Assembly: GCA_958496175.1 (NCBI GenBank)
Contig: OY292278.1
Coordinates: forward strand, 6,696,001 to 6,760,000
Reading direction: 5' to 3'
From: Sisyra terminalis
Taxonomy: Eukaryota > Arthropoda > Insecta > Neuroptera > Sisyridae
DNA length: 64,000 bases
Part shown: piece after piece, positions 23,185-35,329 of the stretch
How positions within the stretch are numbered: position 1 is the first letter of the stretch
How the letters are laid out: each line of letters opens with the position of its first letter
The notes under the pieces: model-generated
The model's input: the letters and a program-made list of their open reading frames with translations, nothing else
The model's database searches: none
Told to the model about the DNA's origin: nothing
Made by a program: the position numbers and the translations under genes

Positions 23185-23789
23185 AGTGCAATCGTGAAAG
23201 GGAAATTTATTTGTGAACTCCCCTAAAAGTACGTAGAAGCCATTTTTTTATTTATCTATTGATGAATAGGTTCCAAACATGATTTCAACCATGAAGTAAG
23301 TAACCTGAAAGTCTTTTACTATTTTTTTTAATTATAACTTTTAAACCGTGCTAGATACAAATAAAATAGTAATTATTAAAATGAAAGCAGAGGAAATTTT
23401 CTACAGAAAAGGTTATTTAATAATTTTTGTCCCATAAGTAATGCGAAAATGACGATTGAAAACAAACCAAATATTAAATTTTTAAAAATCAAGTTTTATT
23501 ATTGTTGATATTTCTACAAAATTATTGGCATCTTAGGAAAAATCAGGATTCAAATGATTTATTTATTTGAGAACTTTTTTTCATATGTAGGAAAGTAACT
23601 TAAGAAAGTTATTAGGAATTTTTTGAAACAAATATTGATGAACTTAACTCTTAATTATAAGGATACCAAAAACTTAGTAAAATGTAAGCTTAGTATCAAA
23701 AACTTATTAGAGGATAAAATATTTTTTCTTAAACATTGAATCTTTAATCCTAAAGCAGTATGATACTTAGTAGATATCTAGAAATTCAC
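23185..23789. other. AT-rich, nothing recognised
   Basis: No frame, repeat end or RNA signature is supported here. Confidence 0.5.
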
Positions 23790-24104
23790 TCTTATATTAT
23801 AAAGAGGAAAGATTTGATTGTTTGTTTGCATTGAATAGGCTCCGAAACAACTGAATCGATTTGAAAAGTTCTTTTAATTTTGGGGAAGCTACACTATCTC
23901 CGTTGAACATAGGCTATATTAAATTTTCAGTTTATTAAATGTGTCTTTTTAAAATCGACAAAATAGTGTTTTCAGGTATGATTATGTTTTTCGTAAAAGA
24001 AATAAGAGAAATAAAAATTATCATATACCAGTACAAATAGCAAATCTGAAAAGAAAATATAATCTACCCCTACGTTATGCAGACGAAGTCGCAGGGATCA
24101 GCTA
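23790..24104 (+). mobile_element. Helitron-like non-autonomous element (Lep1-type text)
   Basis: The 5' part reads TTGATTGTTTGTTTGCATTG, GGCTCCGAAACAACTG and ACATAGGCTATATT, and the 3' part ends ACGAAGTCGCAGGGATCAGCTA. This resembles the well-known insect Helitron family whose copies end in a GC-rich stretch followed by CAGCTAG. The 5' TC and 3' CTAG tips are only approximately kept. Assignment rests on remembered family features, so it needs alignment. Confidence 0.5.
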
Positions 24105-24693
24105 TATTGTATAAACATACGAAAAATTCAAGTATATGCTCAATTGGTGATATGAAATAACATAGTTAAAACTTGAAGGTCAAAATGAGAGAATGGCAGA
24201 TATAAATATATCGTTTAAGTAATCTGAACCGGTTTGAGGAATTTATTATTTGTTGTCAATTATAAATACATTAACACCTTTTCAGATTCCATAAATTACA
24301 CCTTTGATTCTGCATTTTTCTCATTACCATAATATTTATTATTGCAAGTTGAGAACAGGTAAAATTCTTTTCAATTTCACACTTGTTTGGAATTTATTCG
24401 GTTTTGCTCACAATAATGGTCATTATGGAGCAAAGGTCAAAATAATTGTACTTTAATATTTGTCTACCTGAATTCTACCGTATGATTGAAGAACAGGTAA
24501 ATCGATTTCGACAATATTATGTTTTCAGGTACATGTTAGTGTTTCCCACCAAAAAAAGTATAATAAAGGTCACAGACAAGTCTAATTTAAATAATTGTAC
24601 CAATATTTTATTCTGATTTCACTTATGGTTCCAATTTAAAGACAGCTTTAATGATTTGATAGAATTTTTTTACGATATCGAAAAATCAGAATA
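24105..24693. other. AT-rich, nothing recognised
   Basis: No coding or repeat signal is supported. Confidence 0.5.
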
Positions 24694-24968
24694 CATGAAA
24701 TCATGGGTGGCCTATATATATGATATTGCGGGCCACTTCGGAAATACATCATAACTCCGGGAGCCTCTTTTGAAGTTATATCTCAAATTCTCCTTACTAA
24801 ATTAAGATACACTGTAATCATTTTAATATTTTCAATATTTCGGTTTTCACCAATTTGGTCATTATAAAAGGTATACATTTTAAGAAAGCCTGATGCATAT
24901 GGCGGGTCGAAGAAATTGGCAAAGGTGCCTTTTGTGGTCCGCGGGTGGGCTACCTTTGACAACCTCTG
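24694..24968. mobile_element. Degraded hAT-like MITE
   Basis: The right end, reversed, reads CAGAGGTTGTCAAAGGTAGC and is followed by CCACCCGCGGACCAC. The left end (CATGAAATCATGGGTGGCC, then GCGGGCCAC) is a diverged match. CAG tips and a CCCGCGG subterminal block occur in many hAT families. No clear 8 bp duplication remains. Confidence 0.45.
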
Positions 24969-25009
24969 ATTTAAATAAACAATGAATAATCTATCTTCTA
25001 TCTACATTA

Positions 25010-25640
25010 GGGTGGGTCAAAAAAATTGATTATTTTTTTTTTACAAGTGACACGGAAAAATGAGTTGCTAGACACCTTAAAAAAATTCTCACCAATTATG
25101 AGCTCTTAATTTTAATAGGAAGATCCTCCGCATCGCAGTTTTGTATTTTTTTCTCAGTCCAATAGAAAAAAATTCATACCTCATCATTTATTGATTGTAC
25201 AGAAAAATGTTCTGAATGGATTTTTTAGGAAGTTTAATGCTCTACAAAAAAAGTATTCTATATTTTTTCCGTAAGCCTCACCATTTGAAAGATATTAAGG
25301 TTTTAATTTTGATTATTTTAAGACAAATTTCATTTTTGTTTATGATTTTTATAACTCGACAATAAATGACTCTTATAAAATGTGCAGTACAAATTTTTGC
25401 TGGAAATTAACTGCTCTATAAAAATGGTTTCTTATGTTTTATTGAACTATTTTTATTGAACCTATAGTCGATTGATTTGTCGTTATAAAGTTAAATGTTG
25501 AATAACTTTTAATGGAGTGATTTAATCGAAAATTTATACGAGACCTTTTTTGTAGAATGTTAAATTTTACGTCAGAATAGTTTAACTTAAAATATTTTTA
25601 TGCATTTGTTTCTGAGAAAAAAACTAAAAGTAAAAAGTCA
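25010..25640. mobile_element. P3-like half element
   Basis: It begins TA then GGGTGGG with a T-rich run, and carries GAGCTCTTAATTTTAATAGG and CATCGCAG at the same subterminal places as the P1 and P3 palindromes. A right terminus could not be found; the boundary at 25640 is approximate. Confidence 0.45.
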
Positions 25641-25714
25641 AATAATCCCATGTTATTTAAAAGGTAAAAGTGAGATGATTCCGGCACGGTTTAATCAAGA
25701 AATTAAGAACTTAA

Positions 25715-26280
25715 TTGTATTGGATATTTTTTTTTTATTTTAAACTAAAAATTCAGGGAGCGATTGCTGTAAAAAAATCAATTTGGGAAATAACGGACAC
25801 CCTAAAACCCACTTATCAACAGAAGGTCTTGTCTAATTACGGAATGTTCAATGATGATATACAAATCAATCATAAGACTACTTCTCACATACTCTAGCCC
25901 AGTCTGGCTTCCATCTTCAAAAAAAAAATCACAATGATTTACAAGTGTTCCAAAATAGGATCTTGAGAATTATCAATAAAGCTCCATGGTATGTGAAAAA
26001 CAACCAAATTCATCATTAAATAAAGGTCCCATACCTAAAAGACTTTCTAATCCAAGTCACAAGGAATTTCCTGATTGGCCTAGAAAATTGTCCTAGTGCA
26101 GTAGAACTAAGCTTGGGGGAAACTTTAAATCAAAGAAAGTTGAAGCAGAAACTTTTTCAAAAGCTCCAAGAAATAGCAGTTGCTTGACCACAAGGCCAAG
26201 AAGAATCAACAAATTAAGAAATAAAAAAGACAGGGGAATGAAGTTCGACTCCTCCACCTACTTAAACGCCGATTAAGATC
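25715..26280 (+). pseudogene. Jockey-like LINE, 3' end of reverse transcriptase
   Basis: Plus-strand frames read TYSSPVWLPSSKKNHNDLQ, then VFQNRILRIINKAPWYVKN, VPYLKDFLIQVTRNF and CPSAVEL. 'Y.SP.W...Q..QN..LR.I..APWYV.N' is the familiar C-terminal stretch of insect jockey-clade reverse transcriptases. Only this end is present, as expected for a 5'-truncated LINE copy. Stops and frameshifts occur. The downstream end becomes the left arm of the hairpin at 26277. Confidence 0.75.
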
Positions 26281-26453
26281 AATTGCCTGTTATCACCATC
26301 ATGATATAGCAGCAAATCGCTGAACTGGTTCAATTTCCTTAATAGTTCACAAGAAAAAAGTTATGATAGTTTATTTTTTTTGGCCTTTTAAGGAAATTGA
26401 ACCAGTTCAGCGATTTGCTGCTATATCATGGTGGTGATAACAGGCAATTGATC
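26277..26453. repeat. 64 bp near-perfect hairpin at a LINE 3' end
   Basis: Arms 26277-26340 and 26390-26453 are inverted copies with one mismatch in 64 positions (CATCATG against CATGGTG reversed); the loop is 49 bp. The left arm continues the jockey-like LINE; the right arm is its mirror. Such identity is striking next to a LINE body full of stops. Confidence 0.85.
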
Positions 26454-28364
26454 TTTTTTTTGGAACCTACCGGTGAAAGATTTTTGGGTTGAAATCAAGT
26501 TTGGAACTTAAACTTTTGTGGTTTAAGCCTATACCAGAACGAACCTTTTATTATTGAAATTTTACAATTTTAATGTTTTGTTCCAAATTCTTTAATCTTT
26601 TCCTATAGTATTGCTAAGCTTTTCCGTAAGGGATTATTTTTTTTTAATCAAAGTTTCATTCAATTATTTGACTACCAAAGTTTATCGAAAAGTTTTGGGA
26701 AAAAATTATTCCAGTATCTGTGATATTCATTGGACAAAAATAAAATTTTCCAGTTAGCTTATTTTTAATTGAAAATTGAAAAAGGCCTTTTAAAAAACAA
26801 TTAATCAAATATATCAATGTTTCACCCCTCAATTCTGCATCAAATACGATTAAATCGGATACTTTTTTTTTCCACTGCAAGAGCTTTAAAAAAAAATGAA
26901 CAATGTAGCTAACCAGCATTATTGGATAAAGTTGATTGAATGAAATTCGAAACAAAGACTCCAGAGTAAAATTAGATTAGAACAGTATGTTGGTAGGTAC
27001 CCTTCTATACATTAGGTCCTCGTACTCGGTTAGTTATTGGCGCTCTATTCCGTAACAAAAATAACCTGTAACACAGAAATCTCCAAGCTAATTGTAAATT
27101 CTCGTGCGAACAAATCGAAAACTTTTTATTACTTCCACCCCCGTCAATACCATCCCCTTAACGTCATTCATTAGTCTTCGGTCGATGCCATTTTTTTTTT
27201 TTTTTTTGGTAAATTGCATGTTCCATAACAGTCAAGTTAATCTAAAGAAAAAAGTGTTTTTTTTTCGTTTGTAAAAAAAATTAAATATAATAAAAATTTT
27301 ATTGTTAATAATTAAGCACTGGTGCTTTAGTATGGGGTGTTAATTTCTTTACTTTGTACTTCTGTTTGTAATTGGGGCGGGAGCCAATTTGAAAACAAAA
27401 AATGCGCAGGAAAAACGTAGAGAAAATGTAATCTATGTGTTCCCCGTGGAAAACGAGGCGCTCGTCTTTGTTGTCTTAATTTTTCTTTTATTCTTTTGCA
27501 GCTTGGCTTTTTTATTTAAACAAGGACATACTTGGATGGCTTTTAAATTTAAAAAAAACAGAAGAAAACATTTGCTTTATCGCTCTGGTGCCATCTCTTT
27601 GTTTGTCGGGGTACAACACGGCAAATAAAGTTTCGCTTCTTATTTTTCCATTAATTTTCTTTTTTTTGAGGTAATAAGTGTTTAGATTTTTCAACTGATT
27701 GGAGAAAATTGAAAATTTTTGTTACCTTTTGGGGTTTCTTTCCAGTGTTAGTACTATATGGGGGACTTGAGCCAAATTTAAAGGAAAACTGGAATTACTT
27801 TAGTAAAAATATCAACTATTGTTTATGTTTTCTATTAAAACTTTTCCTTGAAAAAATTTAATTGAAGCTTTAATTTAAATATTTACTCCTTTTTGAGGGT
27901 CCTTAGTTATTGTTGTATTCATTGGAAATTTAAGGCTTCTAAATTAAAGGATCATTTCGATTTAACCTCGTAAATCTTTTGGTTATGAAGATTTATTTTT
28001 TGATAAATTAATTCGGATGTATTTTAAACTTTTTCTTGCCGAATCCGCTGATTTTTGATCGCTATTTGACTAAATGTTACTTTGGCAATGTCTTTTAGGA
28101 GGATGGATTTACATCCATAATCGGGAAGGCCAATTATTACTCTAATGATTTTTGAAACAAGATTGATTAATTGATTGATGAAAGAAGATCTTTGTTCTAA
28201 AAAAAGTAAGTTTTCATAATTTCTTCATAAGAATATAAAGTTCGGGAATTGATTGAAAAGTTTTTATCCATTATATTTTCGATTATCAACAAGGTTTAAA
28301 TTTTTTAAGTTTTCAGGAGCTGAACAATTTTTTTCAAGTATCAGTTACGGGATTAATAACATTA
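26454..28364. other. No gene recognised; mixed patch at 27000-27640
   Basis: Short frames at 26656-26955 and 27389-27628 lack motifs and look like chance openings. The 27000-27640 patch is less AT-rich and appears unique. Confidence 0.45.
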
Positions 28365-29177
28365 GGGTGGTTTTTTTATCGGGACAATTTTTTTTTGCTC
28401 CCATGCCGAAATTTTGTTGGAAATACTTCAAAAAAAACTCCCTGAAAGTTTGGGCTCTTAATATTATCATTAAATACTCGCTCACAGCGTGTGAATATTA
28501 TCCATTTAAAATACACGTAAACTTTGATTTTTTTTTTAAATTTTTATAGCTCAGCGGCATTTTATGGTATCGCCTCGCTCAAAGTCGGAATTTTTTTACA
28601 ATTGTAAGCTCTACAAAAGTGCCTATTTTTGATAATTTTTAATAAGGAATAAAAAATCAATATTTTCTTAAATTTTACTCAATAATCCGTAAAAATTTTT
28701 TAGTAAGAGAAATTCAAGGCTCAATATCTCGAGAAATATCGATCTTAGCAATTTGGTTTTCTGAAACTTTTTTGTAGGAAATTAAATTTCCTATAAATTT
28801 GCTATCTTTATTTTTTCTGTAGGTCTTGTAATTCATGAGTTACTGAGAGAAAAACGAGAAATCTATGAAAAATCTTGGTTTAGTGACCCGTACTACCTCG
28901 CCCGTGTAAATTACGATTTTGTCGCAATAGGCACTTTTGTAGAGCATACAATTGTAAAAAAATCCCAACTTTGAGCGAGGCGATACCATAAAATGCCGCT
29001 GAGCTATAAAAATTTAAAAAAAAATCAACGTCGTGTATTTTAAATGTAAAATACTCACACGCTGGAGCGAGTACTTAATATTAATATTAAGAGCTCAAAC
29101 TTTCAGGGACTTTTTTTATTTCCAACAAAATTTCGGCATGGGAGCAAAAAAAATAGTTTCGAAGAAAAAAACCACCC
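28365..29177. mobile_element. Palindromic element P3, copy 1 (813 bp)
   Basis: Ends GGGTGGTTTTTTT and its inverse are flanked by TA on each side. Arms of about 260 bp share CTCCCATGCCGAAATTTTG, CTGAAAGTTTG, GCTCTTAATATTA and TATAGCTCAGCGGCATTTTA in inverted order. The TA duplication suggests Tc1/mariner-type mobilisation. No coding frame survives. Confidence 0.75.
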
Positions 29178-29905
29178 TATAATAACATATTTGAAATTTG
29201 CCCTTATTTTTGTCCATCAATAAATCCTTAAAATTTAAAGAAATAAAAGCTCTACAATAAACAATTTGTCTAGAATGAAATTCATAATTTGTGATCAATT
29301 AACTGATATTGAACAAATCATGGATATAAATTATTCTGTTTAAAATAATAATAATAATAGTAATTTATTGTATTTTCTGAATATTGAAATTCTAAAGCCT
29401 TTTTTCTAATAAAAACAATTTTCAAATTATCTGCCTGTTTTCCTACTTGCTGCAAAAAATTATGGGGAAATATATTTTAGAAAGATAAGCTTTAAGCCGT
29501 TAATATCATTAATTTATTTTAACTCTATTAAATTCTTTACAAAATTCAAGATTGTTTTATTTTCCTTTTTTGTAATTGTTGTACATTGTTTTTAATTGAA
29601 GCTAGACTCCTATCGGATTTTTTTTTTTGTAAATTATTAGTGGTTAATATTAGAAGGAATTAAATTTTATTTATTAAACCAAAAATTTAAAAAAATCGTT
29701 ATATTTAATTTAAAATTATTTTTTTTAATATTTCATTCCTTAATATGGATGATTAATTATTTAAATTTCCCGATTCTTATCAACTAAGTTGATTTTACTT
29801 ATTCCTTTCAAAAAGTTTGCAATTTTTGTTTTTCTATAAATAAATCCAACAATTTGATATTTCTTATTAAAGATTCAATTTAAAAAAACTCAACTTATAA
29901 AACGT
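29178..29905. other. AT-rich, nothing recognised
   Basis: No frame or repeat boundary supported. Confidence 0.5.
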
Positions 29906-29909
29906 AAGT

Positions 29910-30720
29910 AAAGACTTTTTTTCAAAACTTTCCGGTAACTTATGTAATTTTTAAAAAAAATTTTTACATAGTAATCAAATTTCATTTTTCAAAAAAAAAA
30001 AATACTTCATAAAATTGATACAAAATATTTTCTTGATACGAATAATAAATATAAAAGAAAGAGAAAACCAATGATTTAAACAAACTTATTAGTAAGACAA
30101 AGAGAAGCATATTTTTGTTGTTATTGTGCATTGAAAACGATCGCATTCGGTTCGGAAATGCGAAAAGCCGTTCGGGAAAAACAATAAAAATTTGACGATC
30201 GCGCTTTGTAACAAACAAACTCACTTGTTTGTGCAATAATTACGTGATCATTTATTACAATTTAATTGTGATGTTTTTTTTTTAATAAATGCATAATATT
30301 TCTTATATAAAATGTTAATTTTATTGAATTAAAATTGATATGTGAAGTTACAGTGATAAATGAATATTCAGTGATCTGTGGTGCATTGGAATGCATGGAT
30401 GCATTATAGTTTAGACCAACGTAAAACGGTAAAATTTTAATCATTTTTTCTAATAGTTAGTAAATAATGATTTTTTTTTTCAAAAATTTCTGGTAATTTA
30501 ATTTTGAAAAGTTTAGGATTCAAACTAAAATCCATCATAAACATTACATAGTTATCAACATGTAATTTTAAAAAAAAAATCATGAAATTGATACAAAATA
30601 TTTTGTAAAAACGAATAATAAGAAAGAGAAAAATCATTGATTTAAATAAACTAATTAGTAAGACAAAGAGGTGCATACTTTTGTTGTTATTGTGCATTGA
30701 AAATGATCGGTGTTTGTGGA
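29910..30720. repeat. Direct duplication, shift about 560 bp
   Basis: Segments near 29910-30150 and 30470-30710 share ATTGATACAAAATATTTT, ACGAATAATAA, GTAAGACAAAGAG and TTTTGTTGTTATTGTGCATT in the same order and orientation. The copies are diverged. No terminal structure suggests a transposon, so a local duplication is likely. Confidence 0.6.
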
Positions 30721-30790
30721 CCATCCTAACCCTAATGCCCAAATTCTTTCCTCTGAAACTCATCCAGACAACATGCCACGTAGGCTGAAA

Positions 30791-30946
30791 CCAAGGTTTT
30801 TAAATTACACAGGTTGTCCCATTAGAAAAAAAAAATGACGTCATACGAAGAATTTTGAAGTTGATCAGTCTGAAGATATGTACGAATTTCTTCTGGTTAC
30901 GACACGTAGCCACCATGAGGCCACCTGTGTATTTTATAATCCTTGG
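30791..30946 (+). mobile_element. Small MITE, copy 1 of 3
   Basis: Termini CCAAGGTTTTTAAATTACAC and CCTTGG with GTGTATTTTATAATCC form imperfect inverted repeats. The interior carries TGACGTCA (30836-30843) and CTGAAGATATGTACG. It is 156 bp long and non-coding. Confidence 0.7.
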
Positions 30947-30953
30947 TTTCAGC

Positions 30954-31119
30954 CCAAGGTTTATAAAATACACAGGTGACCTCATAGTGGCTACGTGATG
31001 GATATGTGACGTATCCAGAAGAAATTCATACATATCTTCAGACTGATCAATTTCAAAATTCTTCGTATGACGTCATTTTTTTTTCTAATGGAGTAACCTG
31101 TGTAATTTACAAACCTTGG
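30954..31119 (-). mobile_element. Small MITE, copy 2 of 3 (inverted)
   Basis: Same family as the neighbours in opposite orientation, with TGACGTCA at 31068-31075 and ends CCAAGG and CCTTGG. Only seven bases separate it from copy 1, so the pair forms a large hairpin. Confidence 0.7.
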
Positions 31120-31169
31120 GCTGAAACGACGTTGGTCTCGCGACCTCCTAACAAATTCTTAGAGAGTAC

Positions 31170-31334
31170 CCAAGGTTTGTAAATTACACAGGTTGCTCCA
31201 TTAGAAAAAAAATGACGTCATACGAAGAATTTTGACATTGATCAGTCTGAAGATATGTACGAATTTCTTCTGGATACGTCACATATCCATTAAGTAGCCA
31301 CCATGAGGTCACCTGTGTATTTTATAAACCTTGG
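31170..31334 (+). mobile_element. Small MITE, copy 3 of 3
   Basis: Same orientation as copy 1, with TGACGTCA at 31213-31220 and ends CCAAGG and CCTTGG. It is 165 bp long and 50 bp from copy 2. Confidence 0.7.
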
Positions 31335-31430
31335 AGAGTCCCAACATTGGTTGGGCCCTCTCAACATTTTTCCAAAATACCACACCAGGGTCGAACTAAG
31401 GTTTTTACCTCAAGTGTGGTATATTAGCGA
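31335..31430. repeat. Two short hairpins next to the MITE cluster
   Basis: GAGAGTCCCAAC pairs with GTTGGG and CTCTC around 31335-31365, and ATACCACAC pairs with GTGTGGTAT around 31377-31423. They may be remnants of another small inverted element. Confidence 0.4.
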
Positions 31431-31476
31431 CCAAAATTTGTTAGCACATTGCATAGTATATAAATTGTAAATATTA

Positions 31477-32008
31477 GGGTGATTTTTTTTTTACTTTTTT
31501 TGGTCCCATCGTGAAATTTTGTTGGAAATACCAAAAAAAAAAAAAATCCCTGAAAGTTTGAGCCCTTAATATTAATTTTATGTCCTCGACCAAGACTACA
31601 GAAATTTTTTTGTAAGAAATCAAATTCTCTACAAGTTTTTCATTTATAATTTTTCCGTAGCTCTTGTTATTTACGAGATAAATGCAAAAAAACGCGAATT
31701 TTATGGAAAAATCAGGTTCAGTGGCCCGTACTACCTCACCGGTGTGAGTTACGACTTTGTCGCAATGGGTACTTTTGTAGAGCGTTTAATTCTGAGAAAA
31801 AACCATCTTCAGTAAGAGCGATCCCATGAAATGCCGCTGAGATATAGAAAATTAAAAATTAAAAATCAGAGTTTCCGTGTATTTTCAATGGGAAATCTTT
31901 AGACGTCTTGGTCGAGGACTTAAAATTAATATTAAGGGCTCAAACTTTCAGAGAATTTTTTTTTTTGGTATTTCCATCAAAATTTCACGATGGAACCAAA
32001 AAAAAATA
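31477..32008. mobile_element. Palindromic element P3, copy 2 (shorter)
   Basis: It starts TA then GGGTGATTTTTTT. Inverted words include GGTCCCATCGTGAAATTTTG, CTGAAAGTTTGAGC, CCTTAATATTAA and TCCTCGACCAAGAC. The right tip is degraded. Compared with copy 1 the inner module differs (CTCGACCAAGAC in place of CTCGCTCACAGCG). Confidence 0.65.
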
Positions 32009-34299
32009 TATTATCGTTATATGTCATCGTTTATTTAAATTTTAAGTTTTTTCATGACATTTTGTTGCATTGATGAATGCAATTTTAGGGACTGCAGATC
32101 TCGATTGTTGCTATTTTTGTTTGGTTTCCCTTTTTTTCCAAACAAATCGAAAATATTTGGATTTGATATTTGTAAATGAAGTAAATTTTTGATATTCCCA
32201 ATATTTAATTCATTGTTGACTGAAAGAACGCAAAACTTTAGTCAATGTAATACTTTTGATTAATTTATAAGGCTTAATTGTGTAAAGTAGATGTTATCAT
32301 TGAATAATTTAAATTGTCTTGCAAAGAACCCTTAATTGAAGGGGGTTAAATGTTAAACTTAGACTTTCGTATCACTTTATCTTAGGAAAACTAAGCAATG
32401 ATCGTTTATTTTGAAATTTATTTGTGATTTTCTGTGCAACTTTTGTTGAATCAAATACTTAAAATTGGTAGAAAAAATTTCAAATTAAAATTTAAATTTG
32501 CCCCACCGTTTATGTCAAGGGGTTGGGTATTTCAGAATCGAGTTCGGTGAAATATCTTGGACAACACATTAGCCCATAGTTTGCACTAACTGATTGATAA
32601 TTTAAAAGAAAAAAAAATTAAAATAAACTTTATTTGCACAATACCTTAAGCCATGCAAGTTATGGTTCCAAAAAATAAGGAAAATATCATCGTTTACCGT
32701 TTAAAAATTGATAAAGTTTGTAATCAATTAGCCAAGTTTTTTTTATCTAATAAAAGCTCAAATTGATAAACACGTTTGAAAAATAACAAAAAAAGCTTTA
32801 GTTGCATTTAATTTAAAAACCTTACAAAGTACTTTAAATGTCTTTTACTTTGACATTTTAATTGGGGTTTATATTTTTTTTGTACGAAGATAAACATTTT
32901 TTCCCCATTTGCTATGACTAACCATTTCGTTTATGTGATTTTAATGTTGACAGAAAAAAAATTAATTTAACAAAAGCCCTCAAAAAAAAAACTTTACAAC
33001 TTTAATTTCTTATTATCATGAATAACACAATAAGAAAAATTTCGTTATTTATTTAGAGAATATATGTAAGAGATGAGTTTGAAGAAATATAAATTAGAAC
33101 CGAAGAAAACGGAGATGTTTAATTTACGATTATTATTTGAGGCAAAGTTTTTCGTTTAAGGGAAAAGTTTCAGTGTTTAAATTTTTTTTTTCGTGGGAAA
33201 AAATTAACTATTAAACAATTAATTTGTGGGATTTTCCGGAAAAGTTTTAGATTGAAATGATGAATGTTTTTTTTACGGTGGAATAATTTTATTTTTGGTG
33301 TTATCACATTGTATATTGGGTGTACTTGTGAATGAAGTAGGTTTTCGGGGGGTGGGATGAGAAAAGGGTGCAACACGCGGATATTTGAGAAAATTTTGTT
33401 GGGACCACACACTGTGTAATCGTATTTTTTCCATTAAAAACTCTTTTCATTTTTGAGAAAAAAATTTGATTTTCTCTCCGGGAACATTATTTATTGTTTC
33501 TGCGTCTTAAGTTTTTATTTGTCTTTTTTTTTCAGTTACATTAATCATTGTTTTGCGCTCGTTTTGATTTCAATGGCACAAAATGGGGATTGACCTTGAT
33601 GAGAAAATTTCAATTTTATGGCCGAAATAAAAGTGGAAAAGTTTAAGGTTTGGGCTTTATTTGATTTGATTGGATGTAATGCGTGATGTTGGAAATTTAA
33701 CAGTCTCGAAAATTTTATAGTAAAAAGTCTGATTTTGTGGAGGATTTATTTTTTAGAGAATGAATTGCAAAAACTTTATTTAAGGTAGAAAATTAGGATT
33801 GAAATAATATAATTTTTTCTTGGTCTTAATATTTAAGCGATCATTATAAAAATTTATAGATTTATACGTTTGGATTTTTGGCCCAAAAATATGTTATCCT
33901 GCTTAAATTAATGAAACTAATTAAAGGTCATATAACTCAAGAAAACAAATATTAAAAGAAAATTCAATATAAATAATTCTAATAATTCTAATAATCCAAT
34001 AATTCTACTAACTTCCTCTTCTTTTTCCCGACGATCATTCATTTGAAAAAAAAAATAAAAATAAAATACATTTCTTTTTAGAATATTTTATCCAATCTTT
34101 TGTTTGGGTGTTTTCTACGTCAAAGATTGAAAAAATTTTTTTTTGACTTTTATATCAGAAAGTTCAGAAAAAATGTTTTTCTAGTGAAGATTTGATTAAG
34201 GAAAATAAGATTCTATATGTTCAAAACTTTTCTCTTGGAGGGTCCAATATATTCAAAACTTTTAACCATCACTGGGTTTTGAACCAAGCATTTTTCCAT
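32009..34299. other. No gene recognised
   Basis: Long AT-rich stretch. The block 33290-33700 is a little richer in G, with no frame of note. No repeat family seen. Confidence 0.5.
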
Positions 34300-34425
34300 A
34301 CAACAATATCATATAGTGGTAACTCAAATAAATAAAGCTTTTGATCAAAAACAAAATGGTCAGTGAGCTTTTATCGGCATAAACCAGGCTTTTGATAAAG
34401 TAAAGCACGATGCCTTTTAGTAGAA
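34300..34425 (+). pseudogene. LINE reverse transcriptase scrap
   Basis: One plus-strand frame reads AFIGINQAFDKVKHDAF. This matches the first catalytic block of jockey-type LINEs (FLDI.QAFDKVWH), but the expected aspartate of FLDI reads G. Flanking sequence is too decayed to extend it. Confidence 0.5.
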
Positions 34426-35325
34426 AGTAAAAAAAAAGAAACCCCTTACAATATAAATAAAGAAATTTTGGATATAAAATTCGCAAAAAATGTATTTCTC
34501 TATACTTAAAAAAACCAAACAAATTTTTCCATGAGATTCGATGATTTTTTCTTCAGATTCAAAGGGGTGCGATTTACTTAAAGGGCTAAGAAACACTAAT
34601 CTAAAGGTTAAGTTCAATATGATGCACCTGAACTTAATATGTAGGAACCCATTGTATTCTTTATCATGTACTTGAAAAAATCAATCAATATTTTTTCTAT
34701 AGTGATATTTGCATGGAAGAATCAATGCTAAGAAGCTCAAAACTTCAAATTTTTACAAATTTTATTCATCAAGTAGTTGGCAAATTATACTTGAAATCAA
34801 TTCTTGAAATGATAACTTTATATCTTTACTCAAATTTGAAAGAATTTTTTTTTCCAAAGAAAATTTTACCAAAAAGATAAATAATTTTTTGTTTGACTGA
34901 ATAAAATTTGTAATTGTAAATTCTCTGCAACCTAAACTATAGTAAAAGAAGTAAAAGCAATTGTAACCATACAATAGTTCCATTAATATTTCACATGATA
35001 ATGGTAAATATCATATTAAACATATAAGCAACAATACTTTGTGAATAAACTGACAATTTATATACAATCGCCTTAAATATAATTAATCAAAAACGATGCC
35101 ATTAAATACTTTTAAATTTCAAAAAAAAATTTGCAGAAATTTAGTTCTAATATTTTGAATTTAAATTCAGAAAACTTTTTGGGTTCAAATTTTTGTAAAC
35201 AAATTGATTTTGGTCGAAATCAATTTTAATTTTATACAAATTTAAACCCAAAAATCAGTGGCTTTCATTATTAAAGTTCAATTTTTTAATCATACAGTTA
35301 CAATATGCAAGAAAAATGCATCTTT
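34426..35325. other. AT-rich, nothing recognised
   Basis: No supported feature. Confidence 0.5.
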
Positions 35326-35329
35326 CTAA

